Source: Trinickia fusca (GTDB lineage: Bacteria > Pseudomonadota > Gammaproteobacteria > Burkholderiales > Burkholderiaceae). Taken from it: a stretch of DNA of 64,000 bases. Where the stretch lies: assembly GCF_003628145.1 (NCBI RefSeq), contig NZ_RBZV01000002.1, positions 310,001-374,000 on the forward strand. The letters run 5' to 3'. The notes under the pieces are model-generated. The model saw only the letters and a list, made by a program, of their open reading frames with translations. It was not told the origin of the DNA and ran no database searches. Below are positions 18,484 to 32,093 of this stretch, piece after piece (positions within the stretch are counted from its first letter, which is position 1; the number at the start of each line of letters is the position of its first letter). The position numbers and the translations under genes were made by a program.

Positions 18484-20373
18484 TCATGCCGGTGCGGCAG
18501 CGCTGCCCGGCTTCACTTCAGCGCCCGAGCTGCCGTTGCTGCCCGACGAAATGTCGCCGGGGGGCACGCTCTTGGGCGAGCGCGGCGGGCGGCCTTCCAT
18601 GATGTCGTTGATCTGATCGGCATCGATCGTTTCCCACTCCATCAGCGCGGCCGTCATGGCCTCGACCTTGTCGCGGTTTTCTTCGAGCAGACGACGTGCG
18701 AGGCTGTACTGATCGTCGAGCACGCGGCGGATTTCCGCGTCGACCTTCTGCTGCGTCGCTTCCGAGATCGCACGCGTAAAGCCGCGGCCGAACGGCGAGG
18801 CCTCGCCTTCGTCGTCGACATAGACCATCGGCCCCAACGCGTCGGTCATGCCGAAACGCGCCACCATCGCACGGGCCGTTTGCGTGGCCTTGTTGAAATC
18901 GTCCGATGCACCGGTGCTGATGAGGTTGAGGAACAGCTCTTCCGCGACACGGCCACCGAACAGGATGGCCAGACGATCGAGCAGATAATCCTTCGAATAC
19001 GTCTCGTTGTCGTGCTCGGGCAGCTGCCACGTCACGCCGAGCGCACGGCCACGCGGAATGATCGTGACCTTGTGAACCGGGTCCGCCTTCGGCAGGAGCT
19101 TCGCGACGACGGCGTGACCGGCCTCGTGATAAGCCGTGGCGCGCTTCGCCTCTTCACGGATGACGGCCGACTTGCGCTCCGGACCCATGAAGATCTTGTC
19201 TTTCGCGTCCTCGAAGTCCTGCATTTCGACGATGCGCTTACCGCGGCGTGCCGCGAACAGCGCGGCCTCGTTGACGAGGTTCGCGAGATCGGCACCCGAA
19301 AAGCCCGGCGTACCACGCGCGATGACGCCGGCGTCGACATCGTTGGCGATCGGCACCTTGCGCAGGTGCACCTTCATGATTTGTTCGCGGCCGCGGATGT
19401 CGGGCAGGCCCACATACACCTGACGGTCGAAACGGCCCGGGCGCAGCAGCGCCTTGTCGAGCACGTCGGAGCGGTTCGTCGCGGCAATCACGATGACGCC
19501 CGAGTTCGCCTCGAAGCCGTCCATCTCGACGAGCATCTGGTTCAGCGTCTGCTCACGCTCGTCGTTGCCACCGCCCATGCCGGCGCCGCGATGACGGCCG
19601 ACCGCGTCGATTTCGTCGATGAACACGATGCAAGGCGCGTGCTTCTTCGCCTGCTCGAACATGTCGCGCACACGTGCGGCACCCACGCCGACGAACATTT
19701 CGACGAAGTCCGAACCGGAAATGCTGAAGAACGGCACCTTCGCTTCGCCCGCGATCGCGCGAGCAAGCAGCGTCTTACCGGTACCCGGGGGGCCGACCAG
19801 CAGGACGCCACGCGGGATACGACCGCCAAGCTTCTGGAATTTCTGCGGATCGCGCAGGAAGTCGACGAGTTCGGAGACTTCTTCCTTCGCTTCGTCGCAG
19901 CCTGCGACGTCGGTGAAATTGATGGCGTTGTTGTTCTCGTCGATGAGCCGTGCGCGGGATTTGCCGAACGAGAAGGCGCCGCCTTTGCCCCCGCCCTGCA
20001 TCTGTCGCATCATGTAGAACCAGAACCCGATGATCAGGATCGTCGGCCCCAGGTAGTACAGTGCCGAGACCAGTGCGCTCGGTTCTTCGTCGGCCTTGCC
20101 GCTCACCTGAACGCCGTACTTCATCAGGTCGCCGACCATCCAGATGTCGCCCGGCGACACGATCTGATACTTTTGACCGTCAGCCGGGGTGACCGTGAGA
20201 TTGCGCCCCTGAACGATGACCGTCTTGATCTTGCCGTTCTTCGCGTCGTCCATGAATTGCGAGTACGACACGCCCTCCTGAACGCGGGGCTTGTCGAACT
20301 GCTTGAACACCGTAAACAGCACCAGTGCGATGACCAACCACACTGCTGCCTTCGAAAACATATTGTTGTTCAA
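18484..20373 (-). CDS. ftsH: ATP-dependent zinc metalloprotease FtsH
   Basis: 629 residues. Two membrane helices (about 8-24 and 104-121) enclose a periplasmic domain. The AAA+ domain has Walker A GPPGTGKT (194-201), Walker B FIDEID (251-256) and the second region of homology [20 protein letters not shown]. The zinc protease motif HEAGH is at 416-420. It degrades membrane proteins and short-lived regulators such as LpxC and heat-shock sigma factor in relatives. The start is a TTG at 20373, strongly supported by GGAAGGAG 6-7 bases upstream and a conserved N-terminus. An internal ATG four codons in would be poorly spaced. Confidence 0.97.
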   Translation of the reverse strand: MNNNMFSKAAVWLVIALVLFTVFKQFDKPRVQEGVSYSQFMDDAKNGKIKTVIVQGRNLTVTPADGQKYQIVSPGDIWMVGDLMKYGVQVSGKADEEPSALVSALYYLGPTILIIGFWFYMMRQMQGGGKGGAFSFGKSRARLIDENNNAINFTDVAGCDEAKEEVSELVDFLRDPQKFQKLGGRIPRGVLLVGPPGTGKTLLARAIAGEAKVPFFSISGSDFVEMFVGVGAARVRDMFEQAKKHAPCIVFIDEIDAVGRHRGAGMGGGNDEREQTLNQMLVEMDGFEANSGVIVIAATNRSDVLDKALLRPGRFDRQVYVGLPDIRGREQIMKVHLRKVPIANDVDAGVIARGTPGFSGADLANLVNEAALFAARRGKRIVEMQDFEDAKDKIFMGPERKSAVIREEAKRATAYHEAGHAVVAKLLPKADPVHKVTIIPRGRALGVTWQLPEHDNETYSKDYLLDRLAILFGGRVAEELFLNLISTGASDDFNKATQTARAMVARFGMTDALGPMVYVDDEGEASPFGRGFTRAISEATQQKVDAEIRRVLDDQYSLARRLLEENRDKVEAMTAALMEWETIDADQINDIMEGRPPRSPKSVPPGDISSGSNGSSGAEVKPGSAAAPA

Positions 20374-20551
20374 AGCACCACTCCTTCCTCATAGACGTGT
20401 GCCTACATTTACCTTGCGGCACCACGAAAGCATTCTAATCCAGTCCGTAGACCCCTGCCATAACGTTTCACTACCGCAAAAATAGCCGCTTGCGCAATCG
20501 CGCGAGCGTTTTCGCGATGGAAAAGCCGGCCTTGGGCTCGTCTTCCTGACG

Positions 20552-21214
20552 TCAACCGGGCCGCTTCAGATGCTTGCCCAGGATGAAAGTTTCGGACGAT
20601 TTGTCGCGCGATGCTTTCGGCTTTCGCGCGGCGACCGTTTTAAATTGTCGCTTGAACTTCTCCACGATCTGGCTGTAACCGCTGCCGTGAAAACATTTGA
20701 CCAGCAGCGCGCCCTCAGGCTTCAAATGATTCTGCGCAAATTCGAGCGCCAGATCACATACGTGCTCGATTCGAGCCGCATCTGCCACGGCCACGCCGGA
20801 CAGGTTGGGGGCCATGTCGGAAATTACAAGGTCCACCTGACGCGAACCGACAACTTCTTCGAGTTGCGCGAGCACGCTGTCCTCGCGGAAATCGCCCTGA
20901 ATGAAATGCACGTCGGCGATCGGCTCCATCGGCAGGAGGTCGAGGGCAATGATCGTGCCGTCGATGCCGCCTTCGCGCTGCGCGTCGCGCCGGCCGCCCT
21001 GCGCCAGCTTGTTGCGCACGTACTGGCTCCAGCTGCCTGGTGCCGAGCCGAGGTCGACGATGACCTGCCCCGGGCGGATCAATTTGTCCTGCTCGTCGAT
21101 TTCCTTGAGCTTGTACGCCGCGCGCGCGCGATATCCCTCACGCTGCGCGAGTTTGACGTAAGGATCGTTGATGTGATCGTGCAACCACGATTGATTGAAG
21201 CGGTTTTTTGCCAT
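20552..21214 (-). CDS. rlmE: 23S rRNA 2'-O-ribose U2552 methyltransferase RlmE (FtsJ/RrmJ)
   Basis: 220 residues. The SAM-binding motif [12 protein letters not shown] and the catalytic tetrad positions around SDMAPNLSG and [11 protein letters not shown] are those of the FtsJ family. It methylates the A-loop of 23S rRNA. The ATG at 21214 begins the conserved [14 protein letters not shown]. It is upstream of ftsH in the same direction (the classic ftsJ-ftsH pair) and divergent from yhbY, again as in E. coli. Confidence 0.96.
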   Translation of the reverse strand: MAKNRFNQSWLHDHINDPYVKLAQREGYRARAAYKLKEIDEQDKLIRPGQVIVDLGSAPGSWSQYVRNKLAQGGRRDAQREGGIDGTIIALDLLPMEPIADVHFIQGDFREDSVLAQLEEVVGSRQVDLVISDMAPNLSGVAVADAARIEHVCDLALEFAQNHLKPEGALLVKCFHGSGYSQIVEKFKRQFKTVAARKPKASRDKSSETFILGKHLKRPG

Positions 21215-21363
21215 TGAAGGATAACTGTTGCTGCGTCGCGCCGTACTTTTGGCGGATAATACGCGTTTTGCCGGCAAGACGGCCGGCCAGCCGCCGTCAC
21301 GCGCCTTTGCACGCATGCGTGCCGCGCGGCCGCCCACATTTTAGTCGAGTTGTCGATCCACCT

Positions 21364-21897
21364 ATGCCAGCCCTGAAAGTCTCCCCCGCCGAACGCGCCG
21401 AACTGCGTTCCCAGGCCCACGCGCTCAAACCGGTCGTGCTGATCGGTGCCGAAGGGCTGACCGATGCCGTGCTGGCCGAAATCAAAGTCCACCTCGCCGC
21501 CCATCAGCTGATCAAGATCCGCGTGTTCGGCGACGAGCGTGAGGAGCGCGTGGCGATCTACGACGAAATCTGCGACCGCCTTAGCGCCGCGCCGATCCAG
21601 CACATCGGCAAGCTGCTGGTGATCTGGAAGCCCGAGGCACAGCAGCCGGCCGCCGCGCCGCGCGGCAAACGCGCCGCAGGCCTGCCGAGCGTGCGCGAGG
21701 CAGCCGAGGAAAAGCCGCGCCGCGGCGCCGCACCGCGTGTCGTCAAGGTCGTCAAGCAAACCGACAACCCGATGCGCAAACCCAAAGCCCAGAAAGTGGT
21801 CGTACGCGGTAACGAGCGCGTAACGGCCGGCGGTACGGTCAAGCGCGCCAAGAAGCGGCAGACCAGCGCCAAGCGCCCGCATCAATCCGTGAAATAA
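21364..21897 (+). CDS. yhbY: YhbY-type CRM-domain RNA-binding protein
   Basis: 177 residues. Residues 1-98 are a complete CRM/YhbY domain (LKPVVLIGAEGLTDAVLAEIK, HQLIKIRV, HIGKLLVIWK), which binds pre-50S ribosomal particles in E. coli. Residues 99-177 are a basic, low-complexity Ala/Lys/Arg-rich tail that the roughly 97-residue E. coli protein lacks. The tail may add RNA contacts (inference). Divergent from rlmE, an arrangement conserved across proteobacteria. Confidence 0.9.
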   Translation: MPALKVSPAERAELRSQAHALKPVVLIGAEGLTDAVLAEIKVHLAAHQLIKIRVFGDEREERVAIYDEICDRLSAAPIQHIGKLLVIWKPEAQQPAAAPRGKRAAGLPSVREAAEEKPRRGAAPRVVKVVKQTDNPMRKPKAQKVVVRGNERVTAGGTVKRAKKRQTSAKRPHQSVK

Positions 21898-21907
21898 ACG
21901 TGGCACA

Positions 21908-21943
21908 CTGCCGGGCGCGGCTGCCCAAGCCCGCGCCCGGCAG
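21908..21943. terminator. Hairpin between yhbY and the DUF4149 gene
   Basis: A 13-bp perfect GC-rich stem (21908-21920 with 21931-21943, loop 10) sits between two converging genes. T-runs are weak on both sides, so termination strength is uncertain. Confidence 0.65.
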
Positions 21944-21963
21944 CAGGACAAGCGGTGCGCCGG

Positions 21964-22482
21964 TCAAGCAGGCGCGCCCGTCCCTTTCAACTCGCCCGCG
22001 CGTTCGTCGACGGGCAGCGTCCAGATCAGCCCCAGCCCCAACAGGCTCTCGAGCAGGTAAAACGCACTCGAGACGCCGTGCAGCACGCCGAAGCGCACTG
22101 CATAGGCGGAATGGCCGACGTCGGTGCCGGCCGCCAGCGCAGCCGTACGCAGCGCATCCATGAACGGCTGCAGCGCGAAGTACCCGATCAGCACGCACAC
22201 GAGCATGCCCGCGAGCAGCCAACGCAGCCGCCGATATCCTGCGACACCACGACGCACGAGCAGATTGCCGAGCGCCAGAGCCAAGACCCCGCACAGCACA
22301 CCGACGATCGCCTCGATGCGAAAGAGCTTCGCGGCCACGGAGCCGGCAGCCACGCGATCGAGCAAAGCGAACAGCGTCGGCGCAACCGCATAGCCGATCG
22401 TCAACAGACTGCCGACCCAGAAGGTGACCAGCAGCCGGAAGACGCGTTGCGGGGTCGAAGACACGTCGCGTGTTCTATTCAA
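21964..22482 (-). CDS. DUF4149 membrane protein
   Basis: 172 residues with four predicted membrane helices. It matches the DUF4149 type of integral membrane protein: a first helix with [20 protein letters not shown], a short polar loop, and a final helix before a polar tail. Function unknown. The start overlaps the greA stop by 4 bases, so the two are translationally coupled. This neighbourhood (carA, carB, greA, DUF4149) is shared by related betaproteobacteria. Confidence 0.8.
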   Translation of the reverse strand: MNRTRDVSSTPQRVFRLLVTFWVGSLLTIGYAVAPTLFALLDRVAAGSVAAKLFRIEAIVGVLCGVLALALGNLLVRRGVAGYRRLRWLLAGMLVCVLIGYFALQPFMDALRTAALAAGTDVGHSAYAVRFGVLHGVSSAFYLLESLLGLGLIWTLPVDERAGELKGTGAPA

Positions 22483-22955
22483 ACGTAGCGGACCGAGATG
22501 ATTTCGTATTCGCGCACGCCACTCGGAGCCTGCACGGCGGCCACATCGCCTTCGAATTTACCGATCAGCGCACGGGCGATCGGCGAGCTGATCGAAATCA
22601 GACCGTGCTCGAGGTCGGCTTCGTCGTCACCGACGATCTGGTACGTGACCGCATCGCCCGAGTCGAGATCTTCGAGGTCGACCGTCGCGGCGAACACCAC
22701 GCGGCCTTCGGCGTCGAGCGTAGAAGGATCGATGACTTGCGCAGCAGCCAGCTTCGACTCGATCTCGGCAATGCGCCCCTCGATGAAGCCCTGCTTTTCT
22801 TTCGCCGCATCGTACTCGGCGTTTTCGGACAAATCCCCTTGCGCGCGCGCCTCGGCGATCGAATTGATGACCGACGGGCGCTCGACGGATTTCAGTCGCT
22901 GCAATTCCTCGCGCAACTGGTCAGCGCCCCGCTTCGTCAATGGAATGGTGCTCAT
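22479..22955 (-). CDS. greA: Transcription elongation factor GreA
   Basis: 158 residues, the standard length. The N-terminal coiled coil (about 1-75) has the acidic tip with [15 protein letters not shown], which enters the RNA polymerase secondary channel to trigger cleavage of backtracked RNA. The C-terminal FKBP-like domain ends with [10 protein letters not shown] and a short tail. It follows carB beyond a strong hairpin, so it is probably transcribed from its own promoter or by read-through. Confidence 0.97.
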   Translation of the reverse strand: MSTIPLTKRGADQLREELQRLKSVERPSVINSIAEARAQGDLSENAEYDAAKEKQGFIEGRIAEIESKLAAAQVIDPSTLDAEGRVVFAATVDLEDLDSGDAVTYQIVGDDEADLEHGLISISSPIARALIGKFEGDVAAVQAPSGVREYEIISVRYV

Positions 22956-22984
22956 AGACAGATCAGTAAAGAAAAATTCGGCAA

Positions 22985-23056
22985 TAAAAAAGCGCCGCGG
23001 TTAAGTGCATCCTCTCAAGCGACGGCTGCCACCGAGAGGACACCGCTTAACCGCGG
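22985..23056 (-). terminator. Large terminator between carB and greA
   Basis: The minus strand forms an 11-bp outer stem (CCGCGGTTAAG at 22995-23005 with its complement at 23046-23056), an inner CCTCTC/GAGAGG stem and then a run of six T. It is long for a simple terminator, and its position in front of greA also permits a regulatory leader role. Confidence 0.8.
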
Positions 23057-23101
23057 CATCTGGAGTCCGTTCCGACCCCAGCTAGGATAGGTAATGAAGG
23101 G

Positions 23102-26356
<3,255 letters not shown>

Positions 26357-26431
26357 AACGCTCTCGCTAATATATTCCTGTGTCTTCTCTTCGGGCCGCG
26401 GCGCTTCATTCGCTCGCTGGCCAAGCACGCA

Positions 26432-27580
26432 TCAGGCGGCCGCGCTACCGCGCTTGGCGTCCATCAACGCGGTGAAGCGGTCGAACAGATAGCCGATGTC
26501 GTGCGGCCCAGGCGACGCTTCCGGGTGACCCTGGAAGCAGAACGCGGGCTTGTCGGTCAACTCGAAGCCTTGCAGCGTGCCGTCGAACAGCGAAACGTGC
26601 GTCGCGCGCGCGTTGGCCGGCAGCGTGTCCGCGTCGACCGCAAAGCCGTGGTTCTGCGACGTGATCACGACGCGGCCGTCGGTCAGGTCCTTGACCGGGT
26701 GGTTGGCACCGTGATGGCCCGTCTTCATCTTCATCGTCTTCGCGCCGACGGCCAGCCCCATGATCTGATGGCCGAGGCAAATGCCGAACGTCGGGACGCC
26801 GCGCTCGATGAATTCCTTGGTCGCCGCGATCGCGTAATCACAGGGCTCCGGATCGCCGGGGCCGTTCGAGAGGAACACGCCGTCCGGGTTGAGCGCGAGC
26901 GCTTCGGCGGCGCTCGATTGCGCCGGCAGCACCGTCACATGGCAGCCGCGCTCGGCCAGCATGCGCAGGATGTTGTACTTCACGCCGAAATCGAAGGCGA
27001 CGACGCGGTACTTCGGCGTGCGCTGCGCGCCGTAGCCGCGGCCCAGTTGCCATTCGCTCTGCGTCCATTCGAACGGCTTGGTGGTCGAGACGACCTTGGC
27101 GAGGTCCATGCCGGCCAGCCCCGGGAACGAGCGCGCCAGCTCGATCGCGCGCGCTTCGTCGTCGCTCCCCGCCAGAATGCAGCCGTTTTGTGCGCCCTTG
27201 TCGCGCAGGATGCGCGTGAGGCGGCGCGTGTCGATGCCGGCGATCGCGACGACGCCTTCGTCGCGCAGATAGTCGCCGAGCGTGCGCTCCATGCGGAAGT
27301 TCGACGCACGCACGGGCAGATCGCGCACGATCAGGCCAGCGGCGTGCACCTTCGTTGCTTCGACATCCTCATTATTGACCCCGACGTTACCGATGTGCGG
27401 GTACGTGAGCGTCACGATCTGACGCGAGTAGCTCGGATCGGTGAGGATTTCCTGATAGCCGGTGATCGCGGTGTTGAACACGACTTCGCCGATCGTATGA
27501 CCGGCAGCGCCGATCGAATAGCCGCGAAAGACCGTGCCGTCGGCGAGTGCGAGCAGAGCGGGAGGAAAAGACGGCAACAC
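26432..27580 (-). CDS. carA: Carbamoyl-phosphate synthase small (glutaminase) subunit
   Basis: 382 residues. The N-terminal CPSase small-chain domain is followed by a class I glutamine amidotransferase with the nucleophile in [10 protein letters not shown] and the His/Glu pair in QGHPEASPG. It hydrolyses glutamine and feeds ammonia to CarB. The GTG at 27580 is chosen because AAGGAG lies 7-8 bases upstream. Frames extend further but without a better start. First gene of carAB. Confidence 0.96.
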   Translation of the reverse strand: MLPSFPPALLALADGTVFRGYSIGAAGHTIGEVVFNTAITGYQEILTDPSYSRQIVTLTYPHIGNVGVNNEDVEATKVHAAGLIVRDLPVRASNFRMERTLGDYLRDEGVVAIAGIDTRRLTRILRDKGAQNGCILAGSDDEARAIELARSFPGLAGMDLAKVVSTTKPFEWTQSEWQLGRGYGAQRTPKYRVVAFDFGVKYNILRMLAERGCHVTVLPAQSSAAEALALNPDGVFLSNGPGDPEPCDYAIAATKEFIERGVPTFGICLGHQIMGLAVGAKTMKMKTGHHGANHPVKDLTDGRVVITSQNHGFAVDADTLPANARATHVSLFDGTLQGFELTDKPAFCFQGHPEASPGPHDIGYLFDRFTALMDAKRGSAAA

Positions 27581-28024
27581 GGGGAAGCTCCTTGGGGAAC
27601 ACCCTGTTGCCGACCTATCTATCCGACCGTGCGGACTCTCGCCGCAAGGCGCGGCGATCATGAGCCCGCTCGCTGACGCTTCCGGTTCGCAAGGGCGCTC
27701 GAATGATCCGTTGTGCGGACGATTCGGCTGCTCGCTTGGATGGGCGGCGCGCGGCGGATGAACGGTTTGGGGGAGGTAGGCGCTAGGGTGCGGGTTGAAT
27801 AGTGCAAACTTTCAAAGTATAGCCTGAAATACCCCTTCCCTTCAACGGAGAGCCGTCGCCGACGCCATCCGGCCGCGCACGAACGTGCCGCGAACCGGTG
27901 CACGCGCGACGCGCGTGCAGGGATTACAGCGGCGATCCTACACCCGCGGACGCCTGTCGGAAATGCCGGTTGCCCCGAGGCTCGCGAGCGCTGCATGGCC
28001 AACCGTTCGCGATATTTCGCTCCC
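27581..28024 (-). promoter_or_regulatory. carAB leader with candidate sigma-70 promoter; otherwise no gene
   Basis: No convincing gene is seen in this stretch. On the minus strand TTGAAG (complement of 27840-27845) and TATACT (complement of 27816-27821) are 18 bases apart, a good sigma-70 promoter, giving a leader of about 230 bases before carA. I see no clear attenuator or T-box in the leader. Confidence 0.5.
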
Positions 28025-28060
28025 CAAAAGAAAAACGCCGCCACGAGAGCGTGGCGGCGT
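28025..28060 (-). terminator. Intrinsic terminator after mltD
   Basis: An 11-bp perfect stem (28035-28045 with 28050-28060, loop AGAG) is followed on the minus strand by a T-rich run. It starts 26 bases after the mltD stop. Confidence 0.95.
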
Positions 28061-28085
28061 CGGGTGCCCCGTGGCGAGCAGCCGC

Positions 28086-29720
28086 TTACTTGGTTTTCTT
28101 TGCGTCGGACGCCGCCTTCGGTTTCGACGGAGCGGCAGCCTTCGCCTTCGTCGACGACTTGGCCTTGACCGACGAACCGGCGGTCTTCACGACGCTCGTC
28201 CGGTGATGCCCCTTGCCGCCCTTTTCGACGTGCGACTTCGGCTTGACGTCGGCCGCCTGTGCATCGATCTTCTCGGCGCGTGCATCGGCAGGCATCGTCG
28301 TCGCGATCTTTTGCGGACCGGGCTCGGCCGGCATCGACTTGCCGACGGGCACGTGCAGCACGATCACCTGCCCCGGCGCGGCCATGTCGCGGTGCGTCTT
28401 GTTCCAGCTCTTCAACTGCGCGACCGAGACGCCATAGCGCGCGGCGATCGCCGACATCGATTGCTTGCGGCGCACGCGAATCAGCATCTTGCGCGTGTCG
28501 GGCACGTCGGGCTCCATCGCGAGCACGGCGCTCTCGGCAACGTCGGCGCTGATGTCCTCGTCGGCGTCATCATCGGAGCGCGGCACGACGAGCGTCGAAC
28601 CGGGCTTCAGCCGCATACCGACCGGAATCTTGTTGACCGACATCAGCGTATCGGCGTCGACACCGATCTTCTCGGCCAGCGCCGCAGGGCGCGTGCGCTC
28701 GGTCACCGTATAGGTGGTCCACGACGACAGTTGGCCGTCATACGACTTCAGATTGCGCTCGAAGGCGCTCGCGTTGTCGAACGGCAGCAGGATCTGCGGC
28801 TGCGTCGCGCCGAGGATCACGGGCTTCGAGAACGACGGATTGAGCGCGCGGAATTCCTCGGGCGTCATGTTCGCGAGCTTGGCCGCCATGGTCACGTCGA
28901 TGTCGTGCGATGTCGTGACCGTCACGAAGTACGGGTGATTCGGAATCGACGGCAAGGTCAACCCGAACGCCTGCGGATTCATGATGATGTTCTTGACGGC
29001 CTGCAGCTTCGGCACGTAATTGCGCGTCTCGTTCGGCATGCGCAGGCTCTGATAGTCGGTCGGCAGACCGGCCGCCTGATTGCGCGCCACCGCACGCTGC
29101 ACGTTGCCCTCGCCCCAGTTGTACGCGGCGAGCGCGAGATACCAGTCGCCGAACATGTCGTGCAGGCGCGAGAGATAGTCGAGCGCGGCGCCCGTCGACG
29201 CGAGCACGTCGCGGCGCTCGTCCTGCCACATGTTCTGCTTGAGGTTGTAGGTGCGGCCCGTGCCCGGCACAAACTGCCACATGCCGGCCGCCTTCGCGAC
29301 CGACAGCGCCTGCGGGTTGTAGGCCGACTCGATGAACGGCAGCAGCGCGAGCTCCGTCGGCATGTGGCGCGACTCGAGCTCTTCGACGATGTAATAGAGA
29401 TACTTCTGCGAGCGCTCGGTCATGCGCTGCACGTAATCGGGACGCTGAGCGTACCAGTTCGCCTGCATGTCGACGAGGTCGCTCTGCAGATCGGTCAACT
29501 GGAAGCCGCGGCGGATCCGCCCCCATAGGTCCGCATCCGCGCTCGTCAATTGCTCGACGGAGCTGTTGTCGACGTCGATGGTCTGCTTGGCGGCGGTGGT
29601 GCGGAGGGAGTCGGGAGCGGCTTGCTGAGTGGAAGCGTCGGAGGAGGGGTTCGCCGTCGGGCCTTGGCTTGCGCAGGCGGCAAGCGTGAGGACCAATAGC
29701 GCACTGAAGATAAATCGCAT
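28086..29720 (-). CDS. mltD: Membrane-bound lytic murein transglycosylase D with LysM repeats
   Basis: 544 residues. A lipoprotein signal ends at the lipobox LTLAAC (Cys16). The SLT domain (about 115-230) has the catalytic Glu131 in LLPFIESAYNP and the typical AAGMWQFVPGTGR and AAYNWGEGNV blocks. Two LysM-like peptidoglycan-binding segments follow (about 330-400 and 430-475). The last 70 residues are a Lys/Ala/Ser-rich low-complexity tail. It cleaves glycan strands with formation of 1,6-anhydromuramic acid. The ATG at 29720 gives a proper lipoprotein signal. An earlier ATG would not. Next to gloB, as in E. coli. Confidence 0.93.
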   Translation of the reverse strand: MRFIFSALLVLTLAACASQGPTANPSSDASTQQAAPDSLRTTAAKQTIDVDNSSVEQLTSADADLWGRIRRGFQLTDLQSDLVDMQANWYAQRPDYVQRMTERSQKYLYYIVEELESRHMPTELALLPFIESAYNPQALSVAKAAGMWQFVPGTGRTYNLKQNMWQDERRDVLASTGAALDYLSRLHDMFGDWYLALAAYNWGEGNVQRAVARNQAAGLPTDYQSLRMPNETRNYVPKLQAVKNIIMNPQAFGLTLPSIPNHPYFVTVTTSHDIDVTMAAKLANMTPEEFRALNPSFSKPVILGATQPQILLPFDNASAFERNLKSYDGQLSSWTTYTVTERTRPAALAEKIGVDADTLMSVNKIPVGMRLKPGSTLVVPRSDDDADEDISADVAESAVLAMEPDVPDTRKMLIRVRRKQSMSAIAARYGVSVAQLKSWNKTHRDMAAPGQVIVLHVPVGKSMPAEPGPQKIATTMPADARAEKIDAQAADVKPKSHVEKGGKGHHRTSVVKTAGSSVKAKSSTKAKAAAPSKPKAASDAKKTK

Positions 29721-29876
29721 GAACGTCTCGTGCTTCCAAAGCTGGAAATTGCCCGCGATAGTACGAAAGCACGCCGCCCACGTCAACTAAAAATCGTAAA
29801 AAAACCTGTCAAATCCGTGGGTTGGCGAATATTTCGGACCTTTTGACCGCGCCCCGCCCCCGCTCCCCCCCGCACA

Positions 29877-30668
29877 TCAACTGAAGCGATTTTTCCATTC
29901 GCGCATCAACGCAAACGACGTCAGCCGATCAGGCACCGTTTCATGCAGCGCATCGGCCAGCGTCTGGCGGATGTCTTCGCGCTCCACGCGCAGGAACGGA
30001 TTGACGGCGCGTTCGTGGCCGATCGTGGTCGGCAGCGTGGGCTCGTTGCGTGCGCGGCGCGCCGAGGCTTCGTCGTGCCACGCCTTGAGCTGCGCGTTGG
30101 CAGGTTCGACTGCCAGAGCAAAGCGAATATTGGACAACGTGTACTCGTGCGCGCAGTGCACCTGCGTCTCGCCCGGCAACGCCGCCAGCACATCGAGCGA
30201 GGCGAGCATCTGCTCCGGCGTGCCCTCGAACAGGCGCCCACAACCGCTGGCGAACAGCGTGTCGCCACAAAATACGTGAGGCGCCGCCCCGCCCTCGCCT
30301 GGCTGAAAGTACGCGATGTGGCCCCGCGTGTGGCCCGGCACCTCGAGTACGGTGAGCGCCATGTGCGGCGCTGCGATCCGCACGCGATCGCCACCCTTGA
30401 GCGGATGGGTGACCTCGGCGATGTGCTCGGCTGCCGGCCCGTAGACCGGGATTGCGGCGTTCGCGCATAACTCGGCCACCCCGCCGACGTGGTCTTGATG
30501 GTGGTGCGTGAGTAAAATAGCGCTCAGTCGCCAGCCCCGTCGCTGCAAATAGGCTTGCACGGGGGCGGCCTCACCCGGGTCGACCGCGACGGCATCGCGC
30601 CCGTCCGACACGAGCCAGATGTAGTTGTCAGCAAATGCCGGCACCGGCACGTATTCGAGCGTTTTCAT
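29877..30668 (-). CDS. gloB: Hydroxyacylglutathione hydrolase (glyoxalase II)
   Basis: 263 residues. The metallo-beta-lactamase fold shows the metal-binding motif THHHQDHVGG, the later histidines in PGHTRGHI and the aspartate in FCGDTLFASGCGR, and the C-terminal glutathione-binding tail. It hydrolyses S-lactoylglutathione to lactate and glutathione in methylglyoxal detoxification. Divergent from the methyltransferase gene, with the order gloB / YafS-like / rnhA / dnaQ matching E. coli. Confidence 0.96.
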   Translation of the reverse strand: MKTLEYVPVPAFADNYIWLVSDGRDAVAVDPGEAAPVQAYLQRRGWRLSAILLTHHHQDHVGGVAELCANAAIPVYGPAAEHIAEVTHPLKGGDRVRIAAPHMALTVLEVPGHTRGHIAYFQPGEGGAAPHVFCGDTLFASGCGRLFEGTPEQMLASLDVLAALPGETQVHCAHEYTLSNIRFALAVEPANAQLKAWHDEASARRARNEPTLPTTIGHERAVNPFLRVEREDIRQTLADALHETVPDRLTSFALMREWKNRFS

Positions 30669-30686
30669 AGGCGACGCGATCATCAG

Positions 30687-31511
30687 ATGTCTGACCGACC
30701 GATTATAGACTGGCCCGCTTGGACCGACTCCCCGCCCGGGCGCTACGTGCTCGCGTGGGAACAGGCGCAGCTCGACCGCGTCGTGTCCGACGTGTTCGGC
30801 TATCACGCGCTGCAACTCGGACTGCCGCAGCTCGATGCGCTGCGCGAGAACCGCATGCCGTGCCGCGGGCTCGTGCTCGATGCCGCCAGCGGCGCGAGTG
30901 CGCCCTACACGTATCCGCCGGTCCAGGCCCAGCCACAGCCGACGCCCAGCGATCGCTACGCGCCCGACGGACGCGCGACGGTCTGGTGCGATTTCCTGGA
31001 TCTGCCGTTCGAAGCGCAGAGCGTCGATCTGATCGTGATGCCGCACACGCTCGAATTCACGCGCGATCCGCATCGGCTGTTGCGCGAAGCCGAGCGCGTG
31101 CTGATGCCCGAAGGACAGCTGATCATTCTCGGCTTCAATTCGCTGAGTCTGTGGGGCGCGCGGCAGTCGTTCGGCAAGATGGCCGGGCGCCCGTTCGTGC
31201 CGGCCGCGCACGATCTGATTGCGTTCACGCGTATTAAGGACTGGATCAAGCTGCTCGGTTTCGAGCTTGAACGCGGACGCTTCGGCTGCTATCGTCCGCC
31301 GCTCGCGCACGAGCCGTGGCTCTCGCGCTTTGCATTCATGGAACAAGCCGGCGACCGCTGGTGGCCGATTTTCGGCGCCGCCTATATGGTGACGGCAGTC
31401 AAGCGCGTGCGCGGGATGCACCTCGTCGGCCCGATCAAGGCAAAGAAGCCGGTGCTCGCGCCGGGGCTCACCCCCGCGGCCACCCAGAAAACCCATCACC
31501 CGAGAATATGA
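30687..31511 (+). CDS. YafS-like SAM-dependent methyltransferase
   Basis: 274 residues. The class I methyltransferase (Methyltransf_11-like) fold is recognisable from the C-terminal part of the domain ([36 protein letters not shown]). The glycine-rich SAM loop is present in a diverged form, [10 protein letters not shown]. Position between gloB and rnhA is that of E. coli yafS. The substrate is unknown. The ATG at 30687 is chosen because upstream residues are unconserved and overlap the gloB control region. The stop is 1 base before the rnhA start, so the two are coupled. Confidence 0.85.
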   Translation: MSDRPIIDWPAWTDSPPGRYVLAWEQAQLDRVVSDVFGYHALQLGLPQLDALRENRMPCRGLVLDAASGASAPYTYPPVQAQPQPTPSDRYAPDGRATVWCDFLDLPFEAQSVDLIVMPHTLEFTRDPHRLLREAERVLMPEGQLIILGFNSLSLWGARQSFGKMAGRPFVPAAHDLIAFTRIKDWIKLLGFELERGRFGCYRPPLAHEPWLSRFAFMEQAGDRWWPIFGAAYMVTAVKRVRGMHLVGPIKAKKPVLAPGLTPAATQKTHHPRI

Positions 31512-31512
31512 A

Positions 31513-31968
31513 GTGACTGAAGTGACGCCCGAGTTCATCGAAATCTTTACGGACGGCGCCTGCAAGGGCAATCCTGGCCCCGGCGGCTGGGGTGCCGTGC
31601 TGCGCTACGGCACACAGGAAAAGGAGCTGTTCGGCGGCGAACCGGCGACGACCAACAACCGCATGGAGCTCATGGCCGTCATCGCCGCGCTCGAAGCGCT
31701 CAAGCGTCCGTGCCAGGCGATCGTCCATACCGACTCGCAATACGTCCAGAAAGGGATCAGCGAGTGGATCCACGGCTGGAAGAAGAAGAACTGGATGACG
31801 GCGGCGAAAACGCCGGTCAAGAACGCCGATCTGTGGAAGCGGCTCGATGCGCTGGCCGCGATGCATCGGATCGAGTGGCGCTGGGTGAAAGGCCATGCGG
31901 GCCACCCCGAGAACGAGCGTGCCGATGCGCTCGCCAACCGCGGTGTCAGTTCGCTATCAGAAGGCTGA
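31513..31968 (+). CDS. rnhA: Ribonuclease HI
   Basis: 151 residues. The four catalytic acidic blocks are intact: [30 protein letters not shown] and [12 protein letters not shown]. It removes RNA from RNA-DNA hybrids. The start is a GTG at 31513 that follows the upstream stop codon by one base. No ATG fits the conserved N-terminus. Confidence 0.97.
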   Translation: MTEVTPEFIEIFTDGACKGNPGPGGWGAVLRYGTQEKELFGGEPATTNNRMELMAVIAALEALKRPCQAIVHTDSQYVQKGISEWIHGWKKKNWMTAAKTPVKNADLWKRLDALAAMHRIEWRWVKGHAGHPENERADALANRGVSSLSEG

Positions 31969-32093
31969 AGCGATCAGGCATTTGCGCTGCGCTTGGCGTG
32001 CTTGGGGAGCGCGGCCTCCTTTAGGTGCCTGGCGCCCCTCCTGTCGTTCATAACATTGCTACTGTTTCTCCGTCCGTCGCGAGATATTCGAAT

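Noticed and set aside
27581-27809. Riboswitch or attenuator in the carA leader
   Set aside because: I looked for mutually exclusive hairpins, a leader peptide with Arg codons and a U-run, and saw none that is convincing.
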